45,427 nucleotides of DNA from the NCBI GenBank assembly GCA_035529935.1, contig DATKVT010000095.1:1-45427 (forward strand). Reading direction: 5' to 3'. This DNA is from Williamwhitmania sp. (GTDB lineage Bacteria; Bacteroidota; Bacteroidia; Bacteroidales; Williamwhitmaniaceae). This document shows positions 25,980 through 34,873 of the stretch, in pieces. The notes under the pieces are model-generated. The model saw nothing but the letters and a program-made list of their open reading frames with translations, ran no database searches and was not told the origin of the DNA. A program made the position numbers and the translations under genes. Each line of letters begins with the position of its first letter. Position 1 is the stretch's first letter.

Positions 25980-26726
25980 ATGAGCAAAATTGGCTTGGTT
26001 CTTGGCGGTGGCGGCGCACGTGGATTCGCCCTTCTTGGCGTGGTGAAGGCACTCTACGAGAAGAATATCTTTCCCGATATGATTTCTGGCGTGAGCGCGG
26101 GCGCACTGGCTGGTGTTTTTTTGGCTGATGGAAAAACTCCCGACGCCATTCATGAGCTGTTTAAGCACACCAAGTTCTTCAGCTTCCCCTCCATTCACCT
26201 GCCCATGACCGGCCTGATGAGCATCGACCACATCACCAAGACCTTGGATGAAAATATTACCGTTAAGGATTTAAAGGACCTTCGAATACCTTTTTTCGCA
26301 GCTGCGTCAAACCTCAATGCAGGGCGCATAGAGTATTTTAACCAGGGACCACTCTCAACCATCATAACCGCCTCTGCCTCCATACCGGTGGTGTTTGCAC
26401 CTGTAAAAATTAACGGAAATCTTTATGCCGACGGGGGCGTTTTCGACAACCTGCCAGTGGCTCCGCTACTGGGCAAGTGCGACAAGATTATTGCCGTGCA
26501 CGTCACCCCCTTTCAGCACCTGGATAAAATTGGCAACCTGGTGCAGATTGCCACCCGCACCTTTCACCTAATGGTAAACGCCAGCACCGAGCACACAGTA
26601 GAAAAGTGTGACGTACTTATTGAGCCTAGAGAGCTCACAAACTTTGAGATTTGGGACGTAAGCAAGGCCGATGAGATGTTCGCCGTTGGCTACGAATACA
26701 CAAAACAGATGAAGATATTACTCTAG
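25980..26726 (+). CDS. patatin-like phospholipase
   Basis: A 248-residue bacterial patatin of the small RssA/YchK type. GGGGARG (oxyanion loop) at 9-15, the nucleophile elbow GVSAG with Ser39, and DGG with Asp151 are all present, giving the Ser/Asp dyad. It should hydrolyse acyl esters of lipids in the cytoplasm or at the inner membrane; the natural substrate is unknown. The ATG at 25980 starts MSKIGLVLGGGG exactly as in the family; an upstream in-frame ATG at 25881 would add a non-conserved extension. It ends two bases from the convergent FNR-type gene. Confidence 0.9.
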   Translation: MSKIGLVLGGGGARGFALLGVVKALYEKNIFPDMISGVSAGALAGVFLADGKTPDAIHELFKHTKFFSFPSIHLPMTGLMSIDHITKTLDENITVKDLKDLRIPFFAAASNLNAGRIEYFNQGPLSTIITASASIPVVFAPVKINGNLYADGGVFDNLPVAPLLGKCDKIIAVHVTPFQHLDKIGNLVQIATRTFHLMVNASTEHTVEKCDVLIEPRELTNFEIWDVSKADEMFAVGYEYTKQMKILL

Positions 26727-26728
26727 TA

Positions 26729-27424
26729 TCAGCCCGTTCGGCTGATCATTTCCAGCGCATCGAGGTTGAGTATTTCGATAACACCTTCCGTATCGCTGAT
26801 AACCCCATCGCTCTTAAGGTCGTTAAGCACGCGGATGGCGCTCATGGTGGACATTCCCGTAAACTCTGCCAAATCCTTGCGCGACAACGTCATCTTAAAC
26901 CGCTTCGACTTAAACACATCCTTAGCCAAGTGCAGCAGCGCTGATGCAATTCGGCCATTCATCTGCCTATTGGTCATATCGTAAAGCAGCCGATAGGCAA
27001 ACAGGGTGGTCTCATTTATTCGTCGAATAAGCTGGCTAGCAAACTCGCCATTGGTTTGTATAAGGTTCCTTACCACGTTTATCTCGATGAGGCAAAGGGT
27101 AGAATCCTCCACCGCGGCTACGGAAAAATCGAACGTACTTTTGCCGTAAACGGAGGAAAGTCCAATAATTTCACCTGGTGGAAAGAAATTAATAATTACA
27201 TCGTTATGGCCAGAATCTCCCTCAAGGTATAGCTTCACTAATCCTTGCTTGATATACATTACGTGAGAGGCAAACACTCCCTGCTTGGCAATTATCTCCT
27301 TCTTCTTAAACGAAATCTCCACCTTGCTCTGATCAACAAGGCCAAGCTCATCGTGTCCCAACTTCTTGAAACACTCCGACTTCGATTGACAAAAGATACA
27401 ATTGGCGACATTGGTGTTGCTCAT
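26729..27424 (-). CDS. FNR-type oxygen-sensing regulator
   Basis: A 231-residue Crp/Fnr-family protein with an N-terminal cyclic-nucleotide-type beta-barrel and a C-terminal winged HTH (LSRKDLAEFTGMSTMSAIRVL). Cysteines at 9, 12, 18 and 111 reproduce exactly the spacing of E. coli FNR's [4Fe-4S] ligands C20, C23, C29 and C122, including the N-terminal C-x2-C-x5-C. It should therefore be active without oxygen. The recognition helix lacks the ExxSR set of FNR (only Arg is kept), so its operator should differ from TTGAT-N4-ATCAA. It is transcribed divergently from the 27.6-40.1 kb operon. ATG 27424 is chosen because the cysteine motif follows directly; an upstream ATG at 27472 exists. Confidence 0.88.
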   Translation of the reverse strand: MSNTNVANCIFCQSKSECFKKLGHDELGLVDQSKVEISFKKKEIIAKQGVFASHVMYIKQGLVKLYLEGDSGHNDVIINFFPPGEIIGLSSVYGKSTFDFSVAAVEDSTLCLIEINVVRNLIQTNGEFASQLIRRINETTLFAYRLLYDMTNRQMNGRIASALLHLAKDVFKSKRFKMTLSRKDLAEFTGMSTMSAIRVLNDLKSDGVISDTEGVIEILNLDALEMISRTG

Positions 27425-27484
27425 GTTCTCAAATTGTTTGCAATGGCTAATGTAAGAAGTAATTAGATGCACAGCATGAAAAAA

Positions 27485-27513
27485 GTAGATATTTGTCTAC
27501 TGGCTAACAGCCA
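27485..27513. promoter_or_regulatory. two adjacent perfect inverted repeats, candidate operators
   Basis: GTAGA-N6-TCTAC (27485-27500) has the 5-6-5 geometry of Crp-type operators, and TGGCT-N3-AGCCA (27501-27513) abuts it. Both lie between the FNR-type gene and the divergent complex operon. Binding by the FNR-type protein is an inference. Confidence 0.4.
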
Positions 27514-27605
27514 TATTTATATATATACCTTGCTTCATGTTTGCGGCGCAAAACTAGTTAATTTTCTATCCGCATGTAACTTGCACCCCATAATTTATCT
27601 TGAAA

Positions 27606-28328
27606 ATGGAGGTAAGTTCAAAGCAGAATATTCAAACCTACGGATACATAACTAAGCAAGAGCAGCTCACTACCGAGGCCGCATTTGCCAGCTATGATTC
27701 ACTGATTCTATCTGTAACTAAACCATTTCCCGGGTACGAAGGTTCAAACGCCCTCGATTCAAAGCCCACCTATGTTTACCTTGGTGTTGACCAGCCCTCA
27801 ACGGACAACAGTGAGCATATATTCAGAATCACCAAAAGCCTGAGGCAAACATACCATCGAGAATTTGACGCCTGCCCAGGAAGACTAACCCTTTACAACA
27901 AGTTTCAGTCGGCCATTCGGGTTATGCTCTCGGAGGAATCTTCCGTTGCGGACATCATATCCCTATTCAACCTCTACGGGGTTACCTTTTCGAAGAACCA
28001 GCCAATTGCGCCCTACATCAGCATGGTGAATGTCTACAAGTTTTTTGAGCTGAAAAACATTGCCGACGGCCTATGGACAAGCAACAAAAATCTCGACTGC
28101 AAATACTTTCATATCTCTAAATTTCTGAAATGGCCCGACTTCGAAAAAATTGTAATGGAGGTAAAGCAAACGCCCGGTTTTAGCAACTTCGATTTTGCCC
28201 AAGCAGCCATGCACAGCCGGTACGGACTGGATGATTTCATACGAGTTTACTCCAAGGAAACTACCATTGAACACCTGCAGGAACTTCGTGCCCTTGTTCA
28301 AAGAACCATAGATAAGTATACCATATAA
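27606..28328 (+). CDS. uncharacterised protein heading the complex operon
   Basis: A 240-residue soluble protein with no signal peptide, membrane helix, cysteine cluster or nucleotide-binding motif that I can see. The start MEVSSKQNIQTYGYITKQEQ and the charged, mixed alpha/beta composition suggest a cytoplasmic protein. I do not recognise the family. It ends 11 bases before mrpE and is the first gene of the operon. Its position suggests an assembly factor, regulator or accessory subunit, but only by association. ATG 27606 is preferred to TTG 27600. Confidence 0.75.
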   Translation: MEVSSKQNIQTYGYITKQEQLTTEAAFASYDSLILSVTKPFPGYEGSNALDSKPTYVYLGVDQPSTDNSEHIFRITKSLRQTYHREFDACPGRLTLYNKFQSAIRVMLSEESSVADIISLFNLYGVTFSKNQPIAPYISMVNVYKFFELKNIADGLWTSNKNLDCKYFHISKFLKWPDFEKIVMEVKQTPGFSNFDFAQAAMHSRYGLDDFIRVYSKETTIEHLQELRALVQRTIDKYTI

Positions 28329-28339
28329 CAATCAGCAAA

Positions 28340-28837
28340 ATGAAACAACTCAAAAACGGTGTGGTGCTGTTTGCAATCCTTCTCATAATTTGGGGGCTGC
28401 TCAACAACACCTTCGATCCCATAGTGTGGATAACGGGAGCGGCATTGGCGCTGGTCATTGCAGCATTCTCGGCACCACAGCTGAAGGTCTTCTCCGACAT
28501 CCGGCTAACTCCTGCAGCATTTCTCTACACCATTATCTACCTGGTGGTATTTGCCAAGGATCTGCTGCTCTCCAACCTCGACGTGGCCCGACGGGTAATT
28601 TCGCCAAAAATGCCGATTAACCCAGGCATAGTTGAGGCTAAAACTACCCTTAAGTCGCCCATGGCTCGCATGATACTGGCCAACTCCATTACCCTTACCC
28701 CGGGCACATTTACGGTGGAGATGCGGGAAGAGATGCTTTACATTCACTGCCTCGACGTTACCACCACCAACACGGAGGAGGCAACTATTGCGCTTGTTAG
28801 AAAATTTGAAAAATATCTGGAGGTAATTTATGGTTAA
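28340..28837 (+). CDS. mrpE: MrpE/MnhE-type antiporter subunit
   Basis: A 165-residue protein with two to three N-terminal membrane helices (AILLIIWGLLNNTFDPIVWITG) and a cytoplasmic C-terminal domain (TLTPGTFTVEMREEMLYIHCLD) typical of MrpE. In Mrp antiporters, and in the Mrp-like module of Mbh/Mbx complexes, this subunit is part of the membrane assembly that exchanges Na+ for H+. The following gene starts within its last codons (8-base overlap), so they are co-translated. Confidence 0.9.
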   Translation: MKQLKNGVVLFAILLIIWGLLNNTFDPIVWITGAALALVIAAFSAPQLKVFSDIRLTPAAFLYTIIYLVVFAKDLLLSNLDVARRVISPKMPINPGIVEAKTTLKSPMARMILANSITLTPGTFTVEMREEMLYIHCLDVTTTNTEEATIALVRKFEKYLEVIYG

Positions 28838-29090
28838 CGTGATATTGACTGTGGCTCTGTTCATAGCCATTCTCAGCATACTGCTGTCGCTCATACGATT
28901 TATTAAGGGGCCAACTAGCGCTGATAGGCTGGTGGCTTTCGACGTAATGACCGTAACCTCGGTGGCCATTATTGGACTGATAACCTACCTAACTGGCCGA
29001 ATTATCTACCTCGATGTGGCTATAGTTTACGGTCTGCTAAGCTTTTTGGGCGTTCTGATTGTTGCCCGATACTTCGAAAAGGGACTCTAA
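28830..29090 (+). CDS. mrpF: MrpF/MnhF-type antiporter subunit
   Basis: An 86-residue protein with three membrane helices. The conserved MrpF phrases GPTSADRLVAFDV and YLDVAIVYGLLSFLG, with the acidic residues of the ion path, are visible. It overlaps mrpE and lies 20 bases before mrpG in the order E-F-G seen in Mrp and Mbh/Mbx operons. Confidence 0.92.
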   Translation: MVNVILTVALFIAILSILLSLIRFIKGPTSADRLVAFDVMTVTSVAIIGLITYLTGRIIYLDVAIVYGLLSFLGVLIVARYFEKGL

Positions 29091-29110
29091 CACTTACAAG
29101 AAGATACAAG

Positions 29111-29467
29111 ATGAACTATATGGAACTAATTGGAGCATTACTGGTACTAGCAGGGTCAATTTTCCTACTGCTGGCCTCGGTTGGATTACTCCGCATGCCC
29201 GACTTCTACACCCGAATACAGACCAGCACCAAGGCCTCTACGCTTGGCACCATTCTAATATTTATGGGCATTGGCTTTCTTATGCCGGGATGGATTGGCA
29301 AGGTAGTAACGCTCATACTATTTGTGCTCATTACCAACCCCATCTCATCGCATGTGCTGGCCAGAGCGGCTCACCACATTGGCATTCCTCTAACACCTGT
29401 TTCCGTAGCCGATGACCTGAAGCGCGACAACGACCAGCTGGAGCAAACCGATAACGCAAACAAATGA
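29111..29467 (+). CDS. mrpG: MrpG/MnhG-type antiporter subunit
   Basis: A 118-residue protein with three membrane helices. The MrpG signature GLLRMPDFYTRIQTSTKAST is plain, and the C-terminal tail is hydrophilic. It overlaps the next gene by four bases (ATGA). Confidence 0.92.
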   Translation: MNYMELIGALLVLAGSIFLLLASVGLLRMPDFYTRIQTSTKASTLGTILIFMGIGFLMPGWIGKVVTLILFVLITNPISSHVLARAAHHIGIPLTPVSVADDLKRDNDQLEQTDNANK

Positions 29468-29727
29468 ATGTTGCTATGATATACTTAATCCTCACCTTAA
29501 TCCTCAGCTTGGTGATGCTGGTTGGAGCGGTAATGGCCATCCACCACCCAAAGCTGTCGGTGGCAGTTATTGCAGCCGGTAGCGTGAGCCTTTTTGCCTC
29601 TGTGCTATTTCTCGTGCTTGCTGCACCCGATGTGGCTATGACCGAAGCAGCCATTGGCAGCGGTCTTTCTACGATAATTTTCTTCTACGTCCTCAATAAA
29701 ATCAAGAGAGAAAATGATACGCAATAG
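29464..29727 (+). CDS. MbxD/MbhD-like subunit (MrpA C-terminal type, DUF4040)
   Basis: An 87-residue protein of three membrane helices. The conserved stretch APDVAMTEAAIGSGLST corresponds to the part of MrpA's C-terminus that in Mbh/Mbx/Mbs complexes is a separate small gene (D subunit). No full-length MrpA is present in the window, as expected for the Mbx-like arrangement. It overlaps both neighbours, with mrpB starting 14 bases before its end. Confidence 0.87.
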   Translation: MNVAMIYLILTLILSLVMLVGAVMAIHHPKLSVAVIAAGSVSLFASVLFLVLAAPDVAMTEAAIGSGLSTIIFFYVLNKIKRENDTQ

Positions 29728-30415
29728 CCTTATTATCGTGCTACTGGCCGGCCTTGCTGCAATATTCTACGGACTATTCAGCAACTACCATGGAACAGAG
29801 AAGCCAAACCAGCTTGCCAGTTACTACACTGCAGAGGAGAACATCAACGCCGTAAATTCGGCGAACTTGGTTACGGCAGTGGTGGTAACCTACCGCGGAT
29901 TCGACACGCTTGGAGAGGTAACCATACTCTTCATCACCGCCTCCATTGTGGGCTTCTTTATGAAAGGAAAGGTTAAGCCAAAGGAGCAACGAGCCGTTCG
30001 GGAAACAAGCGAAATTCTTGCCACAGCCACCAAGGTGCTGGTTCCAGTATTTATTATGTTCGGCATTTACATCATGATAAACGGACACCTCACTCCCGGT
30101 GGAGGTTTTCAGGGGGGCGCAGTAATTGCATCGTCGGTGGTTCTACTGCTACTCTCAAACCCCAATATGAAGATAAACCGGACGCTCTTCACCGTTCTCG
30201 AGAGCATATCGGGCGTTGGATTTGTAGTAGTTGGAATCATAGGAATTATCCTAGCAGGAGGATTTCTCGACAACCGAATTATGGAAATGGGGAAGTTGGG
30301 TTCGCTGCTCAGCGCAGGCGCCATACCAATTATCTACTCCTTCATTGGGCTCAAGGTAGGTTCTGAGCTATCCAACCTTTTGGGCGACTTTAACGAAGTA
30401 CAAAACGAAATATAA
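29714..30415 (+). CDS. mrpB: MbxE/MrpB-like fused antiporter subunit
   Basis: A 233-residue membrane protein. The first ~100 residues match the MbhE-type segment (AVNSANLVTAVVVTYRGFD, LGEVTILF) and residues ~115-225 match MrpB/MnhB, with the Gly-rich turn GHLTPGGGFQGGAV. In Thermococcales complexes these are usually two genes (E and F); here they are one. Part of the Na+/H+ module. Confidence 0.88.
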   Translation: MIRNSLIIVLLAGLAAIFYGLFSNYHGTEKPNQLASYYTAEENINAVNSANLVTAVVVTYRGFDTLGEVTILFITASIVGFFMKGKVKPKEQRAVRETSEILATATKVLVPVFIMFGIYIMINGHLTPGGGFQGGAVIASSVVLLLLSNPNMKINRTLFTVLESISGVGFVVVGIIGIILAGGFLDNRIMEMGKLGSLLSAGAIPIIYSFIGLKVGSELSNLLGDFNEVQNEI

Positions 30416-30427
30416 TCCTGCACGACC

Positions 30428-30784
30428 ATGGAATACATCAGCCTCGCCACAGGTTTTCTACTAGTTCTCATTGGGATTTGGGGAATTTTGACCAGAAAAA
30501 ATCTGATTAAGATAATTCTGGGGTTCACCATTTTCGACACTGGTCTCAACGTGATACTGGTTAGCATAGCTTACATTAAAGGTGGCACTGCTCCCATTAT
30601 CGACAGCACGGTTAGCGCAGCAGATGCCTCCAGCCGCGTAGTAGACCCAGTTCCACAAGCGTTGGTTCTTACCGCCATTGTGATTGGGCTGGGGGTAACA
30701 GCACTCATGCTTACCTACGCCCTTAAGCTATACAGGAGCAAACAGACGCTGGACATTGACCAGTTCAAGGATTTGAAATGGTAG
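30428..30784 (+). CDS. mrpC: MrpC/NuoK-type antiporter subunit
   Basis: A 118-residue protein with three membrane helices, homologous to NuoK. Phrases GIWGILTRKNLIKIILG and DPVPQALVLTAIVIGLG are the usual MrpC signatures. It lies 12 bases after mrpB and 25 before the large antiporter subunit. Confidence 0.92.
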   Translation: MEYISLATGFLLVLIGIWGILTRKNLIKIILGFTIFDTGLNVILVSIAYIKGGTAPIIDSTVSAADASSRVVDPVPQALVLTAIVIGLGVTALMLTYALKLYRSKQTLDIDQFKDLKW

Positions 30785-30809
30785 CATAACCTTTAAAAAT
30801 AAGCAAGTG

Positions 30810-33800
30810 ATGATTTCACCGATACATATAATCACCATTACGCTGGGAACTGCTTTTGCCCTTGGATTTCTCAAGAAGGCCAACAGCCACCTCTCAGCCA
30901 TTGTTATGCTGCTGGGAGTGGCGCTTGCCTCTGCAATTTCGCTCCAGTGGCTATTCGCCATCCTGATGGGTGGAGCACCTGCCCAAATATTAACGGCAGG
31001 CTTTCGGCCACCCTACTCCATCAACCTGCTCATGGGCAGAGGTGAGGCCTTCTTTACCACGCTCATCAACATTGCGGGGCTGCTTGGCGGGCTATACCTC
31101 TACAACACCCTTCGAAAGCAAGGCATATACACCATGATTGTGTTTTTGGTATTTATCATGGGGCTCAACGTCATGATAATGACCCGCGATATTTTCAACC
31201 TCTTTGTTTTTATGGAGGTGGTAAGCATTGCAACTGCCGGGTTGGTAATTTTAGGGAAGGAAGATAAAGCAGCTCAGGCTGGTTTCAAATACCTTATCGC
31301 AACAGGAATTATCTCCAGCATGCTGCTGCTAGGGATAACCTTTGCTTACTACTTTGCCGGCACCCTCAACATCGATGTGCTGCTCCACTCCAACATTATG
31401 GCGGTAAGCGGAGGCGGCGTTGCCGTTTTCCTCATACTCATCTCCATTATTCTTGAGATGAAACCTTTCCCGGCTAACGGTTGGGCACTCGACCTTTATG
31501 AAGGAGCAAAACCGGGTGTTGGGGCCATGTTCTCAGCAGCATCGGCCACGGCAGCATTCTTTGTTGCCACCAAAGTTCTGGATATGGGTGGCAGCATCTA
31601 CTACCAGGCGGCCACAGTAATTGGACTGCTAACCTTTTTGGGGTCAAACCTACTGGGCATTAAGCAGGACAACACTCGTCGACTGCTGGGCTACTCCTCC
31701 ATTGGGCAGATGGGACTCCTCTTGGCCATTGCCGGGCTAAAGCCTTTCCTTGGTGACAAGACTGAATTCATAGCCATATCCATTCTCGTTTCGCACTACC
31801 TCGCCAAGGCAGGACTCTTCTGGTTGGCTGGCATTGTAAAAGCGGAGAAGCTGAAGGATTGGGGCATACTAAAAAGCAAGCGTTTCATGCTCCTCCTAAT
31901 GGGCACCTTTATTTTCCTTCTGCTTGGATTCCCACCTTTCCCCTCCTTCTTTGGTAAGTGGGAGCTTATAATGAGCCTATCGCAAGCACAGCAGTTTGGT
32001 TATGTTGCAGCCATCTTATTTGCCTCATTCTTCGAAGGCGTTTACCTGTTCCGCTGGTTGGGCTACGCCATAAAGTGGGAAACCACCGATGAGGAGAAAA
32101 AAATTGCTATTCCGCTCAACAAGATAATTCCCGTGGTGCTCTTTGCCATCGCTGCATACGCTGCTGGCATCTACACCTCAACCTTAATGAAGAGTGAAGG
32201 GGTGTTCAACTACCTAGCGCTGGGATTTGTGGCCGCGCTCTTCCTCCTCGATTTTCTACACGTATACATCAAGAATACCCTTGCCATTGGTGCCATGGGT
32301 TGGTATTTTGCCACCAACTACAACAACTTCCATGGTCTTCACTTTGTGTTCCTCCTCATTTTTGTGGGAGGTGGCATAATCACACTTATTGCTGGCTACA
32401 CCTTTAAGGGTAAGCGACTCGGCTTTTACCCACTTGCAATGATGATGTTTGTGGGGCTAGTTGGCTTGCTGGAGGCTAAAACCACGCTGGAATTCTTCTT
32501 TGCATGGGAGCTGATGACCGCTGGTTCTTACTTCCTCATTATTCGAGGTAAAAAATCGATGGAGCATGCCTATAGCTACATGCTATTCTCCCTTGGCGGG
32601 GCCTATATGATAATCGCTGGTTTTGGTATTGTTCAGATAGGACAACTTACCAACAGCCTTTCCATACTTAGCCACGTGCAGCTTTATGCACCTTACGCCT
32701 TTACCTTACTGGCAATTGGCTTTATGACCAAAACGGCATCCATTGGTCTGCACATATGGCTACCGGGTGCTCACGCCGAAGCAGAGGCTGATGTATCGCC
32801 TATGGTTTCAGCCATTCTCCTGAAGGCTGGGATATTTGGTCTCGTTCTCCTCTTTTTGGGAATGGGCGACCAGCACTTTGGCAAGGTAGATTTACTCTAC
32901 GTGCTCAGCTGGGTAGGTGCCATAACCGCGCTAATGGGCAATATGATGGCTGCATTCCAGGAAGATGCCAAGCGTCTGCTGGCATACTCCAGCATTGGCT
33001 TCCTAGGATATGCACTTTTTGGCCTAACACTGATGAATCACCTTGGCTGGTTAGCCGCCATATCGCTCTCCATAACCCACTTCCTATTTAAGGCCATGCT
33101 CTTCCTCGCCATCGGTGGTGTAGTAATGCGGGTTAAAACCAAGGAGATGTACCGCATGGGTGGACTAATTAAGCGAATGCCGTTCACCTTTGTATCGGTG
33201 CTCATTGGCATCATTGTAATTGCTGGTATTCCACCGCTCTCCGGCTTTGGCGGCAAATGGATTCTCTATAATGCCATCATGGAAAAGGGTTGGTTCTTCC
33301 AGGCAGCCGTCATATTCTTTGCCGGAATTGTGGCCTACCTCTACTGCTTTAGGCTCATTCACTCCATCTTCTTAGGACAGCTAAAGGATGAGCATCGACA
33401 GGTGAAGGAGGCTCCATTTTGGATGCTTGTTCCCCAATACATCATTCTGCTCATAGTGTTTGTGCTTTCGGCCTTACCAAACTCAATGCTCAAGCCCATT
33501 GGGGAGATGCTCAAACCCATATTCCCATACGGGGCACTCGAATGGCACGGTCAGCTGGCCATAAGCCTATACGGTTACTGGAATGGTAAAATGGTGATGT
33601 ACATCGTGGTTGGCATCTTTACAACCGTATTTGCATGGCTTTGGTTTATGAACCGTAAGGCCCAAAAGGTAAAACAGTTCAACATTGTATTTGCCGGTGA
33701 ACGGCCTTTCCGTCCCGAAACCACACACTATGCCTATAACTTTTTTGCACCATATCGAAGGGCGCTTGGATTTCTGGTTGCTCCGGTTATTTCCAACTTT

Positions 33801-33938
33801 TGGGATTCCGTTGCCGAAGGAGTTCAGTCGGTTGCCAACAAAATTCGCCAGCTATACAGCGGAAATGGACAATCGTACGCCATTCACATTCTTGGATTTA
33901 TTGTAATTGCTTACTTGATAATTACGGGAGGAAACTAA
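30810..33938 (+). CDS. giant fused double antiporter subunit (NuoN-like plus NuoL/M-like)
   Basis: One 1042-residue membrane protein contains two complete proton/cation-channel halves that are separate ~500-residue proteins (MrpD and MrpA core, or MbxH and MbxH') elsewhere. First half (about 1-480): Glu136 in VFMEVVS, Lys160, WALDLYEGAKPGVGAMFS, and DNTRRLLGYSSIGQMG. Second half (about 490-950): Glu567 in FFAWELM, WLPGAHAEAEADVSP near 650, AKRLLAYSSIGFLGY, and PPLSGFGGKW. The C-terminal ~90 residues carry extra helices and an amphipathic stretch. The frame is continuous with no sign of assembly error. ATG 30810 is preferred to GTG 30807. It should form the ion-translocating path of the complex. 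Confidence 0.9.
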   Translation: MISPIHIITITLGTAFALGFLKKANSHLSAIVMLLGVALASAISLQWLFAILMGGAPAQILTAGFRPPYSINLLMGRGEAFFTTLINIAGLLGGLYLYNTLRKQGIYTMIVFLVFIMGLNVMIMTRDIFNLFVFMEVVSIATAGLVILGKEDKAAQAGFKYLIATGIISSMLLLGITFAYYFAGTLNIDVLLHSNIMAVSGGGVAVFLILISIILEMKPFPANGWALDLYEGAKPGVGAMFSAASATAAFFVATKVLDMGGSIYYQAATVIGLLTFLGSNLLGIKQDNTRRLLGYSSIGQMGLLLAIAGLKPFLGDKTEFIAISILVSHYLAKAGLFWLAGIVKAEKLKDWGILKSKRFMLLLMGTFIFLLLGFPPFPSFFGKWELIMSLSQAQQFGYVAAILFASFFEGVYLFRWLGYAIKWETTDEEKKIAIPLNKIIPVVLFAIAAYAAGIYTSTLMKSEGVFNYLALGFVAALFLLDFLHVYIKNTLAIGAMGWYFATNYNNFHGLHFVFLLIFVGGGIITLIAGYTFKGKRLGFYPLAMMMFVGLVGLLEAKTTLEFFFAWELMTAGSYFLIIRGKKSMEHAYSYMLFSLGGAYMIIAGFGIVQIGQLTNSLSILSHVQLYAPYAFTLLAIGFMTKTASIGLHIWLPGAHAEAEADVSPMVSAILLKAGIFGLVLLFLGMGDQHFGKVDLLYVLSWVGAITALMGNMMAAFQEDAKRLLAYSSIGFLGYALFGLTLMNHLGWLAAISLSITHFLFKAMLFLAIGGVVMRVKTKEMYRMGGLIKRMPFTFVSVLIGIIVIAGIPPLSGFGGKWILYNAIMEKGWFFQAAVIFFAGIVAYLYCFRLIHSIFLGQLKDEHRQVKEAPFWMLVPQYIILLIVFVLSALPNSMLKPIGEMLKPIFPYGALEWHGQLAISLYGYWNGKMVMYIVVGIFTTVFAWLWFMNRKAQKVKQFNIVFAGERPFRPETTHYAYNFFAPYRRALGFLVAPVISNFWDSVAEGVQSVANKIRQLYSGNGQSYAIHILGFIVIAYLIITGGN

Positions 33939-34844
33939 ATGGACTTTACCCTAACTAAGCTGCTATACTCCTTGTTGACAATCTTTATTGTGCTCAACTA
34001 TGGACTCCTTGTGCAGGGCATTGTTCCCAAAATTGGGGCAAGAGTAGGACGACGCTACGGCATAAGATGGTATCAACCCTACATCGACCTGATTAAGAAC
34101 TACTCCATGCGGAGCAGCATCACCCACGGAACCATGTTTTACATTGCGCCGGTATTTCGCCTAACCGGAGGAATTGGACTATTACTCTTTATGCCAGTAA
34201 TTTTCGGCTCCCCAATTTTCGGCAACTTCTCCTTTGCTGGCGACCTAACCCTAGTGCTCTACTTCCAGTTTTTTGGTGTGCTAGGCATGGCGCTGGGTGC
34301 TGCCGAAAGCAGTCATCCCCATTCAGCCATTGGTGTATCGCGTGGATTATCGCAAGCCACCGCGCTGGAGCTTCCGCTCACCCTTGGAGTTATCTCCATT
34401 GCAATGCAGTATCACACGCTCAACATTAGCCATATTGTGGCTGCACAGCAGGGCGGATTTTTCCACTGGACCATTATGACCAACCCATTTGCAGGCATAG
34501 CGCTGATGCTCTCCTTCTTGGGAGCAATGGGTAGGGCACCCTTCGACGTGGTGCTGGCACCTCAGGAAATTCCGATCGGTCCACCCACCGAGTTTCACTC
34601 CAGCTTTCTTGGCGTGCTACAGATCAACCGGGCCATCTTCCCCGTTGCCAAGCTCATTTTATACATGAACCTGCTATTTGGTGGTGCAACCAACTGGGTT
34701 GAACTAATCATCAAAACCTTCTTCATATACATGTGGTCGGTATTTGTGGGCGTGGTATTCCCCCGCTTCAGGGTCGACCAGTCCGTACGCTGGTTCCTTG
34801 GCGTTCCGCTTCTGTTTGGAATTATTGCCATTATCCTCATTTAA
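33939..34844 (+). CDS. NuoH/MbxM-like membrane anchor subunit
   Basis: A 301-residue protein with about eight membrane helices, homologous to complex I subunit H and hydrogenase-4 HyfC. KIGARVGRRYGIRWYQPYIDLIKNY near residue 30 and GRAPFDVVLAPQEIPIGPPTEF near 195 are the NuoH-type cytoplasmic loops that link the membrane arm to the peripheral arm. The ATG follows the previous stop directly, with GGGAGG 7 bases upstream as a ribosome-binding site. Confidence 0.9.
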   Translation: MDFTLTKLLYSLLTIFIVLNYGLLVQGIVPKIGARVGRRYGIRWYQPYIDLIKNYSMRSSITHGTMFYIAPVFRLTGGIGLLLFMPVIFGSPIFGNFSFAGDLTLVLYFQFFGVLGMALGAAESSHPHSAIGVSRGLSQATALELPLTLGVISIAMQYHTLNISHIVAAQQGGFFHWTIMTNPFAGIALMLSFLGAMGRAPFDVVLAPQEIPIGPPTEFHSSFLGVLQINRAIFPVAKLILYMNLLFGGATNWVELIIKTFFIYMWSVFVGVVFPRFRVDQSVRWFLGVPLLFGIIAIILI

Positions 34845-34873
34845 ACAAGTTATCACACTCGATATCATTCACC

